Positions 32,358 through 42,784 of a stretch of 64,000 nt of DNA are shown in pieces. Position 1 is the first letter of the stretch. Each line of letters begins with the position of its first letter. A model generated the notes under the pieces. That model ran no database searches, was not told the DNA's origin, and worked only from the letters and a program-made list of their open reading frames with translations. The position numbers and the translations under genes were made by a program. The stretch spans positions 6,040,903 to 6,104,902 of the forward strand of contig NC_091391.1 of assembly GCF_038502225.1 (NCBI RefSeq), read 5' to 3'. Source of the stretch: Cherax quadricarinatus (taxonomy: Eukaryota > Arthropoda > Malacostraca > Decapoda > Parastacidae).

Positions 32358-33542
32358 GTATCTGTATCTGTTGGTTTGGAGTGGAGGCCATCGACTGTGG
32401 TTCCACTCCAGGAATGACTGGATTTGGTGTACGATTTCTGCCATTTCCTGCCAGTTTTTTTTCCTTCCTGGCACTAAAAAACCTCTCCCTCTTGAGTGGC
32501 TGTGGCTACCCAGGTTTTCCCATGGCCTGGATGTTTTGTATCTTTTTGTCCCCTTTAGATGGTATGCCTGGCAATTTAAGTTATAGCACAGTCTTTCCTG
32601 TACTGAAGAGGTACACATTTCAGGGTGAAAAAGCTTACAGGAAGGGAGTTTGCATTTTCCTGTTGTCATATGGGCATGACATTTTCTAGGGTGGTCATAG
32701 TTGCATGTCCCATCTGTTTTTCCAGATTTCCCATGCCAGCAGATACCAAGTGCATAGTATGTGCACAGGCTTGGTTTCCGTTTGCCTTGGGTTTCTGTGA
32801 CTGTATTCCCTGTTGGTGCATGTTTCCCTGTCTTATTCCTATCCTCCTTAGCACCAACAATGGAGCTCCCACCAGTTGTTTTTGGTAATTTATCCTCACT
32901 ATTGCTATTGGAGTCCTCTTGTTTGCTATTTCCTGCGGTATTTCTGGTTTGCAATATTGGTTTTATCTTATCTTTGACTACACTTGTTTCCCTACTATGG
33001 CTCCTGTCCTCTATGAGGTCATTTATATGTATTCCTTCCTGCGTATAATTCCCGACTACCTGGACAAAATCTCCAGCTTCACCATTACTGTCTCCCAGGA
33101 CAATATCTCCAACTTCACCATTTCTGTCTCCCAGGACAGCACCTCCAGCTTCACCATTACTGTCTCCCAGGACAGCACTATCAGCCCCACATTTACTGAC
33201 TACCAGGACATCACCTCCAGCCTTACAGTTTGTGACTACATGGCCAGTATCAAGGGCAGTACCATTCAGCCCGGACTTTTTATGTTCCCATCTGTTGTAG
33301 AAAGCTTCCAGGTTTTCTATGAAAGCAGCTTTGATGTTATCCTCTTTTAATACCCTTGTGATTTTAGTCCACAGATTTTCCTCATTTGGGCATACCCAAA
33401 AACACTTCTCTGTTTTAATACTGCTTGTAGCTAGTTCTGGGATATCTGCACAAGGAGCGTGACACCAATTTCCACAAAAATGACAATTTATCCATGTGGT
33501 AGCCCGTTTGTTTAACTGACCACAGACTACACACAGCTTCAT
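32355..33542 (-). CDS. LINE copy 1 ORF1: PHD finger plus CCCH-type zinc fingers (395 residues)
   Basis: Predicted RNA/ribonucleoprotein partner of ORF2. The N-terminus is a PHD-like Cys4-His-Cys3 finger: C4, C7, C20, C23, H28, C31, C47, C51. Residues about 115-165 are a coding minisatellite of 12-residue units (AVLGDSNGEAGG type, three units). About 253-335 holds Cys/His fingers of CCCH character: CTYYALGICWHG ... GTCNYDH, then GKCKLPSCKLFH, then CYNLNCQAYH. The C-terminus is basic and ends RYRY. PHD-bearing ORF1 proteins are known in CR1/L2-type LINEs; combining one with a CCCH cluster is less usual as far as I know. The stop TAA (32357-32355) shares its last A with the ORF2 ATG. Confidence 0.9.
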   Translation of the reverse strand: MKLCVVCGQLNKRATTWINCHFCGNWCHAPCADIPELATSSIKTEKCFWVCPNEENLWTKITRVLKEDNIKAAFIENLEAFYNRWEHKKSGLNGTALDTGHVVTNCKAGGDVLVVSKCGADSAVLGDSNGEAGGAVLGDRNGEVGDIVLGDSNGEAGDFVQVVGNYTQEGIHINDLIEDRSHSRETSVVKDKIKPILQTRNTAGNSKQEDSNSNSEDKLPKTTGGSSIVGAKEDRNKTGKHAPTGNTVTETQGKRKPSLCTYYALGICWHGKSGKTDGTCNYDHPRKCHAHMTTGKCKLPSCKLFHPEMCTSSVQERLCYNLNCQAYHLKGTKRYKTSRPWENLGSHSHSRGRGFLVPGRKKNWQEMAEIVHQIQSFLEWNHSRWPPLQTNRYRY

Positions 33543-34057
33543 AATGATTTGAATGGTTGATTTACTGCAAGTCTACTAGCAACCTCTTGAATATTATATT
33601 AATAACCTTAAATGAAGCACTAGCTATTTGTATTTCTGTTTCTAACTCTTTTTGTATATTGGACAGCTTACCGTCACGTTCCTGATTTTTAATGTTTGTG
33701 TTTATAAGGGCGCCTACAAACCCATCCGTTTACAGTCTGCTTTATTGTCCAACGAAACTGTTTGAAACCAGTCCCGGGTTCGGACCAGTCAAGGGTTCGG
33801 ACCAGTCGATCTGCTCTGATCAGTGGGTCACTTATTTAAAACATACTGGTCGGTGATTTGAGCTAACACATGAAGGATCTACTGGAAATTATCTACCCGA
33901 GTAATATGTGATTTGACTGATACAAAAGTATAACTTGCGTGTTGAAGAGCCGGTGATATCTGGCAGCTCCTACAATGACGTACAGTCGACCTCTTTGTTT
34001 ATCAATCGCTGTATCTGGCTTTTCTATTTTTTGTTTTTCCGTCTCCACCACAATAAA

Positions 34058-35083
34058 TGCTGTGTCAAGATATGCTGTGTCAAGATATGCAGCAGCACCA
34101 GAAACACTGCTGTGTCAAGGTATGCAGCAGCACCAGAAACACTGCTGTGTCGATTTATGCAGCAGCACAAGAAACACTGCTGTGTCATGGTACGCAGCAG
34201 CACCAGAAACACTGATGTGTCGAGGTATGCAGCAGCACCAGAAACACTGATGTGTCGAGGTATGCAGCAGCACCAGACACACTGCTGTGTCAAGGTTTGC
34301 AGCAGTACCAGAAACACTGCTGCATCAAGGTATGTAGCAGTACCAGAAACACTGCTGTGTCAAGGTATGCAGCAGCACCAGAAACACTGCTGTGTCGAGG
34401 TATGCAGTAGCACCAGAAACACAGCTGTGCCAAGGTATGCAGTAGCACCAGAAACACTGCTGTGTCGAGGTATGAAGCAGCACCAGAAACACTGCTGTCT
34501 CGAGGTATGCAGCAAGCACCAGAAACACTGCTGTGTCGAGGTATGCAGCAGCACCAGAAACACTGTTGTGTCGATTTATGCAGCAGCACCAGAAACACTG
34601 CTGTGTGAAGGTATGCAGCAGTACCAGAAACACTGCTGTGTCGAGGTATGCAGCAGCACCAGAAACACTGCTGTGTTAAGGTATGCAGCAGCACCAGAAA
34701 CACTGCTTTGTCAAGGTATGCAGCAGTACCAGAAACACTGCTGTGTCAAGGTATGCAGCAGCACCAGAAACAAAGCTGTTTCAAGGTATGCACCAGTACT
34801 AGAAACACTGCTGTGTCAAGGTATGCAGGAGCACCTGAAACACTGCTGTGTCAAGGTATTCAGCAGCACCAGAAACACTACTTTGTCAAATTATGCAGCA
34901 GTACCAGAAATACTGCTTTGTCAAATTATGCAGCAGCACTAGAAACACTGCTGTGTCGAGGTATGCAGCAGCACCAGAAACACTGCTGTGTCAAGGTATG
35001 CAGCAGCACCAGAAACACTGCTGTGTCAAATGCAGCAGTACCAGAAACACTGCTGTGTCAAATTATGCAGCAGCACTAGAAAC
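34058..35083. repeat. 35-bp satellite array, part 2
   Basis: Continuation of the array at 27335-29258 on the far side of LINE copy 1. The first units repeat the 626-bp higher-order order (CAAGATATG, CGATTTATGC, CATGGTACGC, CTGATGTG variants). Later units are more diverged (GAAGGTATG, CAAATTATGC). No gene. Confidence 0.95.
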
Positions 35084-35612
35084 CCCTATCTCACCTATGC
35101 GTGTCAGCGTGCCTCGTTGTGCTCCGGGTTTTCTCGTGTTTTCACGGTCGCTCTTACGTGCTAGAACTTTAATTTGTGCCATCAATCCTATACGATACAT
35201 CCCTCTAGCGCCTGGAACCAATCTTGGGCGGAAAACATTATATACTGAGTCAAAAAAGGAGAATTAGTGTGCCCTACCTAGCAGAGTTTACTGCCAGAGG
35301 GGAATCATAGGCCTGTGTCCCGTGTGAAAAAAAATAATAATAATTGAACTTTTCGTGTCAGAGGAAAGAAAGTCTCCCTGATAACATTGAGTATACATAG
35401 TGTATAGTGTATACTACAGTGGCTCCCTAGTATATTGATGATAAAGGCTAAAGTGTCATTTGAAAACAGGTGAATTTGTAAATGAAGTGATAAGCCTATA
35501 GAGGCAGGTGCCAGAAGTCGCCAGAAACTTACCACAGGTCAGCTGTTTTAATAATCTTCCTGGCCTGCTAGTGTACTCGCATATAATCTAGTGATACCAG
35601 TGATTAGCAGAA
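35084..35612. other. segment A, first copy (left part)
   Basis: Low-copy sequence with a second copy at about 50386-51573 (minus a later insertion there). It runs from GCGTGCCTCGTTGTGCTCCG through GCGGAAAACATTATATACTG and AGTCGCCAGAAACTTACC to the CAGAA that was duplicated by the BEL-type insertion. It continues at 44693. It precedes the 5' end of a LINE in both copies, so it is either flanking DNA duplicated with the LINE or an extended LINE 5' region; LINE copy 1 lacks it, which favours flanking DNA. No gene seen. Confidence 0.75.
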
Positions 35613-36800
35613 TGTGGAAAATTTTCTAGGGTGCTTACCTGTATGTCCCTCAACATTATATACATACCAGTAATCTCATTGGGAGACAACCATATTGTTT
35701 ACCGTAGTCACCCTGTGTAGACATGTGAGAAAACTTAACCACCCCTGGTCGCGGCAAGTGGTTCCTTCGACCTCACAATCTTATCCATATCTATCCGAGA
35801 CCAGTATGGATTGGATAGCACCCACAAGTACGGTGCTACTAATTAATTGTGGACTGTATAGATTATATTAGTTTAGCTGAATGAAGGGGGGGGGGTAGGA
35901 TACACCTGGATACATCCATCAAGGAAAAACATTTGTACATAATCCCACCACTTACCAGATGTTCTCTGGTGGTCACTTGATGTAGCTGGATCACTCATAA
36001 CCTATCCAATTACAACATAACCTAACTGGCCAGCATCAGTCTGCTATAACTAGAAGGGTTACTTAACTGTGGGTGATTGATACTCCTTATTTCCTCCATT
36101 CACCATCTCATTTCGATGCTCTGCTACACCGACACGGTTCTCATTCCAGCAGGACGAGGTATCCGTCGGTTTGTCCCGGTTTAGAAGTCGTGATTCCATA
36201 AAACTTCATTATCCTCGGTACGAATCACACATTCACTCGGAGCAGGGCGATCTATTTCACATCCCGCATTCTCTTAACTCAATGTTATTATCACTGATTA
36301 CATTACCATTCACAAGACGATTTAACCTCTCATAATTATTATACACATTAGAGATCACTCCATTAAGATCTGAGACTGATGAGTGATGATTAAACCAAGG
36401 GTAATTTTTCCCAGGACACAGTCCATAGTGACGCGCCAGCCACCCGGTCCTACCCTTATTCACTCATTTTACCACTTTATTACGGTGGTCCCGTAAATCA
36501 CGTTCCCTCACTCTCCACCAGGAACAGTTACGACACTTCCCATTATGAAATGAGGCCTATATTAATCCTTAGGCCGCCGTGAATGCCAATTTCGTGGTTC
36601 CATGCTTTCCCAGCCTCCTCACCACATTCAAAACACTCCCGCCTCCCCTGGCCCCAGACGCCCCCAAACCCCCGCACATCCGCGCATGCGCAAAGGGAAC
36701 TCTTGGTTCTACTCTATTTTCAAATACATTTTTGACCCATATAGACACATTAAACACCTATTTGGCACTATAGTTTCGGAAAATTAAAATATTTTCCACA
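35613..36800 (-). repeat. BEL-type LTR, left copy (3' LTR of the minus-strand element)
   Basis: 1188 bp with TG...CA ends, direct repeat of 43505-44692. It has a G9-10 run near 35886. Small open frames inside (for example 36257-36463 minus) are conserved only because the LTRs are copies of each other and are not considered genes. Confidence 0.92.
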
Positions 36801-37860
36801 CTGCGGCCGGGCGGAGGTCGTTGGTAGACGACTTACATAATGTGGAGTACAATTTTCCCATCTTCACTGGCCACCTGGCTTGGGAACTCCAACATTGATA
36901 TTTACATAATCACCCATTAATTCTTTCCACCTGTTAACTCCTCAGGTAGGGCTCCACCCAAAGCACACTCAAACCTCCATGCTTCTGGTATTAACAATTT
37001 CCCTCTTATTGTAAGGTATGACACTAAGTCTATGCTCTCGGGGCTAATTTGTTGGGCATACTGGAATTATGAGACTTTACAATAACAAGTCTCTCTCAGT
37101 ATCCCAAGTCAGCCCCAGCACATTACTGCATATAGGCACCAACTCCATGGCCATCCATATTTATTGAACCCTCAAAATGGACTAATTAGTGTTCCATTCT
37201 CTCAGGGGCATAAGCCTATGCTCCCTGGATTAATTTATTGGGCATACTGGAATTATGAGACTTTAACAATAACAAGTCTCTCTCAGTATCCCAAGTCAGT
37301 CCCAGCACCTTACTGCATTATTTCATTAACCCCTTCACATATCCTCATTAGTTCCTCTTCAGTTGACGTCACACCCGGAAATTGTCCACATAAGATTATT
37401 TACCCAATTACTTCGCTCAGTGGACCACCTGTGCACTTAAGGTGTGCATTTATTGTCGCCTGAAGTAAGAACAATTTATTATTTAACTGTTTATTAATTA
37501 TATCATTATAAGCAGTCAACAATTTTGGTGTCTTGCTCAGTTCACAGAGCTGGGCCCTTTAACTGTCCATACGCCATCCTATAATTAGTAGGTATTTCTG
37601 GACGGTCGAGCTTCCACGGAAGTCGCACCCAGTAATGTCCAGATTCACATTTAACATCTTTCAGGTATTGTTCCTGAGTAAAGGAATCATTTGGACTTTC
37701 CTCATTTATATTAATCCCTATGCTGTCCAGCTCCCACAAATTAGACTGGTTCAACATCAGAAGAATACTTGTACTGGGTTGACCTTTTATGAGCAAGACA
37801 CCATGACTGTATTCACTACTTCTAGTCATTATTACTAGGCGGTAGTCTGCCATATATTAC
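36801..37860 (-). pseudogene. BEL-type pol remnant
   Basis: From 37853 to 37542 the minus strand reads ADYRLVIMTRS, later LWELDSIGININEESPND, then GHYWVRLPWKLDRPEIPTNY. This is the stretch between protease and RT in BEL/Pao polyproteins (short DxxGI helix and the HYxVxLPW motif). Further on, decayed frames give KVLGLTWDTERDLL, the end of the RT domain. Everything between, and all of RNase H and integrase, is absent, so it cannot supply its own enzymes. About 115 bp containing the KVLGLTWD segment is present twice (37030-37140 and 37210-37325). Confidence 0.7.
37030..37325. repeat. two copies of a 115-bp piece inside the BEL-type element
   Basis: Both copies contain TTGGGCATACTGGAATTATG, AACAAGTCTCTCTCAGTATC and CCAAGTCAG. 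They start about 180 bp apart. Together with the loss of most of pol this suggests recombination or template switching during reverse transcription. Confidence 0.85.
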
Positions 37861-38460
37861 ATGGCCCGTACCAGTGTTGAGGAGAGTGACGCCGCATGCT
37901 TTTGGATTTATGCCCTTTATCCTGAATTATTACATCCAACGCCGGCACGGCTACCTCAGCTAGGCCATCATTATTGCCATTAGCTGCAACCTTTACATCA
38001 GTCACTGTAGTGCCAGGGTTATTAACATTATCATTATTGTCACCATTATTATAAGAATCACATACAACCCTGCACATAACTGTATGGTGCTTTCCCTTGT
38101 TGCATTGATAGCAACTGTTCAATTTGGTATGACAATCCTTTACATTATGATTGTCTAGACATCTGATAAATCTGTCAAGTTCTTTCATTCTTTCCACTTT
38201 AATATCCCATGAATTACAGGCATTACAATTTTTAGTGAAATGAGTACCCTGGCAGAAGAGGCAGTCTCTCTTTTCCTTGCCTGACCTCTTATTAACTGGG
38301 TTACACTTACTGAGGTACTTATTCCTCTTACCTTGATGTGAGGAACCACTATTACTGATTCCTGACTTGATATGTGCCTATTTAACTCTTAACTATGATT
38401 ATTACCACTGGGATTATTTTTCCCTTTTGAGACTTGACAGATACTTCAGAGTCATTATGT
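37857..38460 (-). pseudogene. BEL-type gag, C-terminal zinc-knuckle part
   Basis: On the minus strand: DCLFCQGTHFTKNC, then VERMKELDRFIRCLDNHNVK, then LNSCYQCNKGKHHTVMC. These Cys/His clusters, spaced by a helical stretch, are the nucleocapsid-type arrangement of BEL/Pao gag proteins, which bind the element RNA. An Asn/Gly-rich linker leads toward the pol start. This part is cut off from the N-terminal half by the Gypsy insertion. Confidence 0.72.
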
Positions 38461-38465
38461 GTTAT

Positions 38466-38804
38466 TGTAGTGATACTGGTCCTGTGGGGAGCAGCAGCAG
38501 GATAATACTGCACCACCTCTTGGGGCCCTTAACAACAACAACAGTTTGGTGTGTGTCATGGGCGCCAACACATGGTGTATGATTCTCTCCTACTATATCC
38601 ATTTATCAGTGATGCAGATTACATGGTGAGTTTAAATATGTGGCCTGTAGTTATAACTTTTCTCTTGACATATGCAAGACATCACCATCCCTGTAGAAGC
38701 CATTATTAGATGTACTAGTCATTATATTTTGTTGTTGCAGAAGTACTATGAAGATTCTATGTTCAATAAAGCCTAGAGATAAGGCCTGTGTTTCTATCAC
38801 AACA
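38466..38804 (+). repeat. Gypsy 5' LTR
   Basis: 339 bp. It contains a TATATT box at 38723-38728, a probable start of R near 38753, and AATAAA at 38765-38770, all within 50 bp, so R would be short. Confidence 0.93.
38723..38728 (+). promoter_or_regulatory. TATA-like box of the Gypsy LTR
   Basis: TATATT lies 30 bases before GATTCTATG (38753), the usual TATA-to-start distance. The same pair lies at 42694 and 42724 in the 3' LTR. The start site is inferred, not shown. Confidence 0.5.
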
Positions 38805-38823
38805 ATTTATTGAACATAGAATC
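38753..38823 (+). promoter_or_regulatory. 18-bp LTR/primer-site inverted repeat (possible self-priming site)
   Basis: GATTCTATGTTCAATAAA (38753-38770, in the LTR) is perfectly complementary to TTTATTGAACATAGAATC (38806-38823), which begins one base after the LTR ends, where a primer-binding site belongs. I see no match to common tRNA primers there. If transcription starts near 38753, the RNA 5' end can fold onto the primer site, as in the self-primed Tf1/sushi elements. Confidence 0.6.
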
Positions 38824-38866
38824 CTGGGCTACCTGGTGGTGATCCTGCGCTAGACTACATCACAAC

Positions 38867-41800
38867 ATGGAGCGTTTACTGAAACCTGAGAGGCTAGACT
38901 GTGACCCCAGCTTATCAACGGCTGCTCAGGAATGGAAGCACTGGTTTAAGACTTTCGAAAACTTCTTGGGAGCCCTTCCTAAAGAAGATCTAGATAAACT
39001 AAGTCTGCTCATCAATTTTGTGTCACCTAAGATATACGAGGCTATTTCTGAGTGTAATACCTACGAAGATGCTATCAAAACCCTCAAGTCTCAGTATATT
39101 AAACCTACAAATGAAATCTTTGCACGCTATCGCCTTGCAACTCGCCGCCAGCAGATTGATGAATCCTTAGAAGAATACTTTCAAGCACTGAAAATTTTAG
39201 GTAAGGACTGTCACTTCCAAGCAGTGACAGCTGCTCAGTATTGTGAAGAGTCCATCAGGGATGCTTTTATCAGTGGCCTGCAATCACCAATAATAAGGCA
39301 GCGTTTATTGGAGAATAAAACTCTCGACTTAGCCGCTGCCTTTGACCAGGCAAGAGCTCTAGATTCAGCCCAGAAGAATTCTGAAGTATACAGTACCACT
39401 CAGCCTTCTCGAGTGGTAAGTGCTGCAATTCCTGACCAAGACTCTTGCAATGAAGTTACTGTGGAACCTGCCTCAGTGACAGCAGCAGCAGGTACGGTGT
39501 GTTTCTTTTGTGGTTTTTCAAGACATCCACGTCCAAAGTGTCCTGCTCGTGAAGCAATGTGCCATAAATGCCACAAGAAAGGTCACTTTGCTAAAGTATG
39601 TCGTGCTAATGCATCAACAAGAGCTAGTGCCTCCACACATTCCAGTGATCATGCGACTCTAGCAACAGTGACTTCTGCGGCTACTCCAAATTCACTGTCA
39701 AAGGCAGTTGTGAAAGTATTCATCAAAGGAACAGAAGTAGATGGTCTTATTGATAGTGGCAGCTCAGAGAGTTTCATCAACCTTGACTTAGTTAAACGGC
39801 TCTCCTTGACTCTACATCACTCATCAGGTACCGTTTCCATGGCATCAACATCTCTCTCTATTCAGACCTTAGGGTTTTGTAAGGTAAATCTCAGAGTTAA
39901 TGGAAAGGATTATCAAGATGTACATTTAGCTATTCTGCCACAACTGTGCTCTGATGTTATCCTTGGTCAGGACTTTCAGAAGCTGCATGGTAGTGTCACC
40001 TTAACATATGGAGGTGAACTGCCTCCTCTTGTTGTCTGTGGACTTAGCACTTTAAGGGTAGACCCACCAAAGCTGTTTGCAAATCTTACCGCGGATTGCC
40101 ATCCTATATCAGCTAAGTCACGCCGCTATTCTTATGAGGATCGGATGTTCATTGAGAAAGAAACTCAGAGGCTGCTGAAGGAGGGTATTATAGAACCGAG
40201 TGATTCCCCTTGGCGTGCACAGGTTGTTGTTGTTAAAGATGGTTATAGGAAACTGAGACTGGCTATCGATTACTCTGAGACAATCAACAAATTTACACTT
40301 CTTGATGGGTACCCTCTACCTCGAATTGACGATACAGTGAACAAAATTGCTCAGTACTATGTGTTTAGCACAATTGATCTACAGAGTGCCTATCATCAAG
40401 TCCCTATAAGGAATGAAGATAAACCATACACAGCGTTTCAGGCTAGTGATGGCCTGTATCAGTTTACCAGAGTCCCTTTTGGAGTCACCAATGGGGTAGC
40501 CTGCTTCCAACGAATTATGGATTCACTCATTCAGGAAGAGCAACTCATGGGAACTTACGCGTATTTAGATAATGTTACCATTTGTGGCAAGACCCAGGAG
40601 GAACATGATGCAAACCTTGATAAGTTTTTGGAAGCCGCCAAGAAGAAAAATATCAGTTACAATGAGGAAAAGTGCACTTTTTCAACTAAAAGGCTTAGCA
40701 TCCTTGGTTATGTAGTGGAAGGAGGTTCAATATTCCCAGACCCTGAACGACTACGACCTCTACGGGAACTTCCAATGCCTCAAGACAAAAAGTCACTCCG
40801 AAGAACTCTTGGTCTCTTTGCTTATTACTCACAATGGATCTACAACTATTCAAGTAAAGTCCGCCCATTGAGTGCTACCACATTTCCTGTGACAAAGGAA
40901 GCAGAAGCCGCTTTCCATACTCTCAAACAGGACATTGAAAACTCAGTAGTTCAAGCCATTGATGAGTCCCTACCATTCGAAGTGGAAACGGATGCATCTG
41001 ACATTGCCATTGCTGCAGTCTTATCTCAGGCAGGACGACCAGTAGCCTTCTTTTCGAGAACTTTTCAAGGATCAGAGAAATGTTATGCTGCTGTAGAAAA
41101 GGAAGCCCAGGCCATCATAGAAGCAGTTCGCCACTGGAGGCATTATTTAACTGGTAGACATTTCACCATAAGGACTGACCAACGGTCCGTGATGTATATG
41201 TTCGACAAGAAGCACAAAAGTAGGATAAAGAATGACAAGATATTACGCTGGAGGATGGAACTATCGTGTTATGACTTTGATATTCTGTACCGACCGGGTC
41301 AAGAGAACATCTCCCCTGATGCATTCTCTAGGTCCCACTGTGGAGCAGCATGTCATGATTTGCAATCACTCTCAGCTCTCCACAAGGCTTTGTGTCACCC
41401 AGGAGTTACACGCCTGTACCATTTTGTCAAATCAAAGAACATGCCCTACTCAGTGGAAGATGTGCGACAAGTGATCAGAGCATGCAGAGTATGTGCAGAG
41501 TGCAAGCCAAACTTTCATCAGCCAGAGAAGACTCATCTCATAAAATCCACCCAGCCTTTCGAAAGATTGAATATAGATTTCAAAGGACCTCTACCAAGCA
41601 CAAATCAGAATAGGTATTTCCTTAACATAGTAGATGAATATTCAAGGTTTCCCTTTGTATTCCCCTGTGCAAATATGGCTGCTTCAACTGTTATTAGTTG
41701 TCTTTCACAGTTGTTCTCTATTTTTGGTATGCCAGCTTATATCCATTCAGACAGGGGATCCTCGTTCATGAGTAACGAACTTCAGGAGTTTTTGGCTAGC

Positions 41801-42454
41801 AAAGGTATTGCCTGCAGCAGAACAACAAGCTACAACCCTCAAGGCAATGGTCAAGTGGAGCGGTTCAATGGTACTATATGGAAGGCAGTTACAATGACAT
41901 TGAAGTCGCGCAATCTACCTATTCAACACTGGCAAACTGTCCTACCTGATGCTCTTCACTCTATTAGATCACTGCTGTGCACAGCTACTAATGCAACCCC
42001 TCATGAAAGACTCCTCAACTATTCACGTCGTTCCTCTACGGGAGCCTCCGTGCCCACTTGGTTATGTCATCCTGGACCCGTTCTCCTGAAGAGTCACCGT
42101 AGGATGAACAAGACGGATCCTTTAGTGGAAGAGGTAGAGCTCCTGCAAGCTAATCCACATTACGCCCACATTCGCTACCAAAATGGTGAAGAGACTACAG
42201 TATCTACAAGATATTTAGCCCCAGTTGAAATCCCAATTAGTGTGGAATCTCAAGATACACCAACAGATGTGAAAGATGCTTCGTTTTCTCCTGGAAAGCC
42301 CCTTGAGACTACCCCTATGGAAATAGAGGATTCTGCTCCAGCAGTTAATCAAACCCCGCTGGAAAATATCGAACCTGGTGAAGAGGCTCAAGGGCTACGA
42401 AGGTCAGGACGTGTACGTCGCCCACCTAACAGTTTGGGAGATTACTGTCTCTGA
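38867..42454 (+). CDS. Gypsy gag-pol polyprotein (1195 residues, intact)
   Basis: A single frame begins 62 bases after the LTR and makes both coat protein and enzymes. Order: gag matrix/capsid-like region (1-200); two CCHC knuckles (about 211-248: [14 protein letters not shown] and [14 protein letters not shown]); aspartic protease ([12 protein letters not shown], Asp near 296); RT (LAIDYSE near 466, catalytic Asp in [11 protein letters not shown] near 503, active site YLDN 566-569 in place of YxDD); RNase H (VETDASD near 709 through DAFSR near 820); integrase with an HHCC zinc region ([11 protein letters not shown] ... CRVCAEC, about 838-876) and the catalytic triad D904, D961, E997 (NIDFKG, HSDRGSS, QVERFNG). 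There is no chromodomain I can recognise. Gag and pol are fused without a frameshift. The clade is not assigned. Confidence 0.95.
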   Translation: MERLLKPERLDCDPSLSTAAQEWKHWFKTFENFLGALPKEDLDKLSLLINFVSPKIYEAISECNTYEDAIKTLKSQYIKPTNEIFARYRLATRRQQIDESLEEYFQALKILGKDCHFQAVTAAQYCEESIRDAFISGLQSPIIRQRLLENKTLDLAAAFDQARALDSAQKNSEVYSTTQPSRVVSAAIPDQDSCNEVTVEPASVTAAAGTVCFFCGFSRHPRPKCPAREAMCHKCHKKGHFAKVCRANASTRASASTHSSDHATLATVTSAATPNSLSKAVVKVFIKGTEVDGLIDSGSSESFINLDLVKRLSLTLHHSSGTVSMASTSLSIQTLGFCKVNLRVNGKDYQDVHLAILPQLCSDVILGQDFQKLHGSVTLTYGGELPPLVVCGLSTLRVDPPKLFANLTADCHPISAKSRRYSYEDRMFIEKETQRLLKEGIIEPSDSPWRAQVVVVKDGYRKLRLAIDYSETINKFTLLDGYPLPRIDDTVNKIAQYYVFSTIDLQSAYHQVPIRNEDKPYTAFQASDGLYQFTRVPFGVTNGVACFQRIMDSLIQEEQLMGTYAYLDNVTICGKTQEEHDANLDKFLEAAKKKNISYNEEKCTFSTKRLSILGYVVEGGSIFPDPERLRPLRELPMPQDKKSLRRTLGLFAYYSQWIYNYSSKVRPLSATTFPVTKEAEAAFHTLKQDIENSVVQAIDESLPFEVETDASDIAIAAVLSQAGRPVAFFSRTFQGSEKCYAAVEKEAQAIIEAVRHWRHYLTGRHFTIRTDQRSVMYMFDKKHKSRIKNDKILRWRMELSCYDFDILYRPGQENISPDAFSRSHCGAACHDLQSLSALHKALCHPGVTRLYHFVKSKNMPYSVEDVRQVIRACRVCAECKPNFHQPEKTHLIKSTQPFERLNIDFKGPLPSTNQNRYFLNIVDEYSRFPFVFPCANMAASTVISCLSQLFSIFGMPAYIHSDRGSSFMSNELQEFLASKGIACSRTTSYNPQGNGQVERFNGTIWKAVTMTLKSRNLPIQHWQTVLPDALHSIRSLLCTATNATPHERLLNYSRRSSTGASVPTWLCHPGPVLLKSHRRMNKTDPLVEEVELLQANPHYAHIRYQNGEETTVSTRYLAPVEIPISVESQDTPTDVKDASFSPGKPLETTPMEIEDSAPAVNQTPLENIEPGEEAQGLRRSGRVRRPPNSLGDYCL

Positions 42455-42460
42455 TATTTT

Positions 42461-42472
42461 AGAAGGGGGAGA
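42461..42472 (+). promoter_or_regulatory. Gypsy polypurine tract
   Basis: AGAAGGGGGAGA ends one base before the 3' LTR (42474) and just after the polyprotein stop. It is the expected plus-strand primer. Confidence 0.85.
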
Positions 42473-42473
42473 T

Positions 42474-42775
42474 TGTAGTGATACTGGTCCTGTGGGGAGC
42501 AGCAGCAGGATAATACTGCACCACCTCTCGTGGCCCCAACACATGGTGTGTGATTCTCTCCTACTATATCCATTTATCAGTGATGCAGATTACATGGTGA
42601 GTTTAAATATGTGGCCTGTAGTTATAACTTTTCTCTTGACATATGCAAGACATCACCATCCCTGTAGAAGCCGTTATTAGATGTACTAGTCATTATATTT
42701 TGTTGTTGCAGAAGTACTATGAAGATTCTATGTTCAATAAAGCCTAGAGATAAGGCCTGTGTTTCTATCACAACA
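42474..42775 (+). repeat. Gypsy 3' LTR
   Basis: 302 bp, same ends as the 5' LTR, with AATAAA at 42736-42741 as polyadenylation signal. Confidence 0.93.
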
Positions 42776-42784
42776 GTTATATCC

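Larger units (their letters stand above)
29259..34060 (-). mobile_element. main-family LINE, copy 1 (both ORFs open)
   Basis: A 4.8-kb non-LTR element runs on the minus strand: 5' untranslated 34060-33543, ORF1 33542-32355, ORF2 32355-29299, and a 3' end made of an 11-bp repeat (TCCAGGTAAAC, two to three units) instead of poly(A). It splits the 35-bp array exactly in register with the 626-bp higher-order repeat, so it inserted after that amplification. At the 5' junction TGC is shared between element and target; beyond it 15 bases of array (TGCTGTGTCAAGATA) are present in excess. No longer duplication is seen. Since both ORFs are uninterrupted this is the best candidate for a recently active copy. 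Confidence 0.92.
38466..42775 (+). mobile_element. intact Ty3/Gypsy-type LTR retrotransposon (4310 bp)
   Basis: LTRs at 38466-38804 and 42474-42775 (TGTAGTGATACTGG ... CTATCACAACA) are flanked by a 5-bp duplication GTTAT (38461-38465, 42776-42780). One uninterrupted gag-pol frame (38867-42454), a polypurine tract (42461-42472) and a primer-site candidate just inside the 5' LTR are present. The 5' LTR has 37 bp that the 3' LTR lacks (around 38514-38565), otherwise they differ by only a few substitutions. It lies inside gag of the BEL-type element in the opposite orientation, so it is the younger of the two. All parts needed for movement appear present. Confidence 0.95.

Noticed and set aside
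36257..36463. A 68-codon minus-strand frame in both BEL LTRs
   Set aside because: Conserved only between the two LTRs of one insertion, which are copies of each other; no known LTR-coded protein fits.
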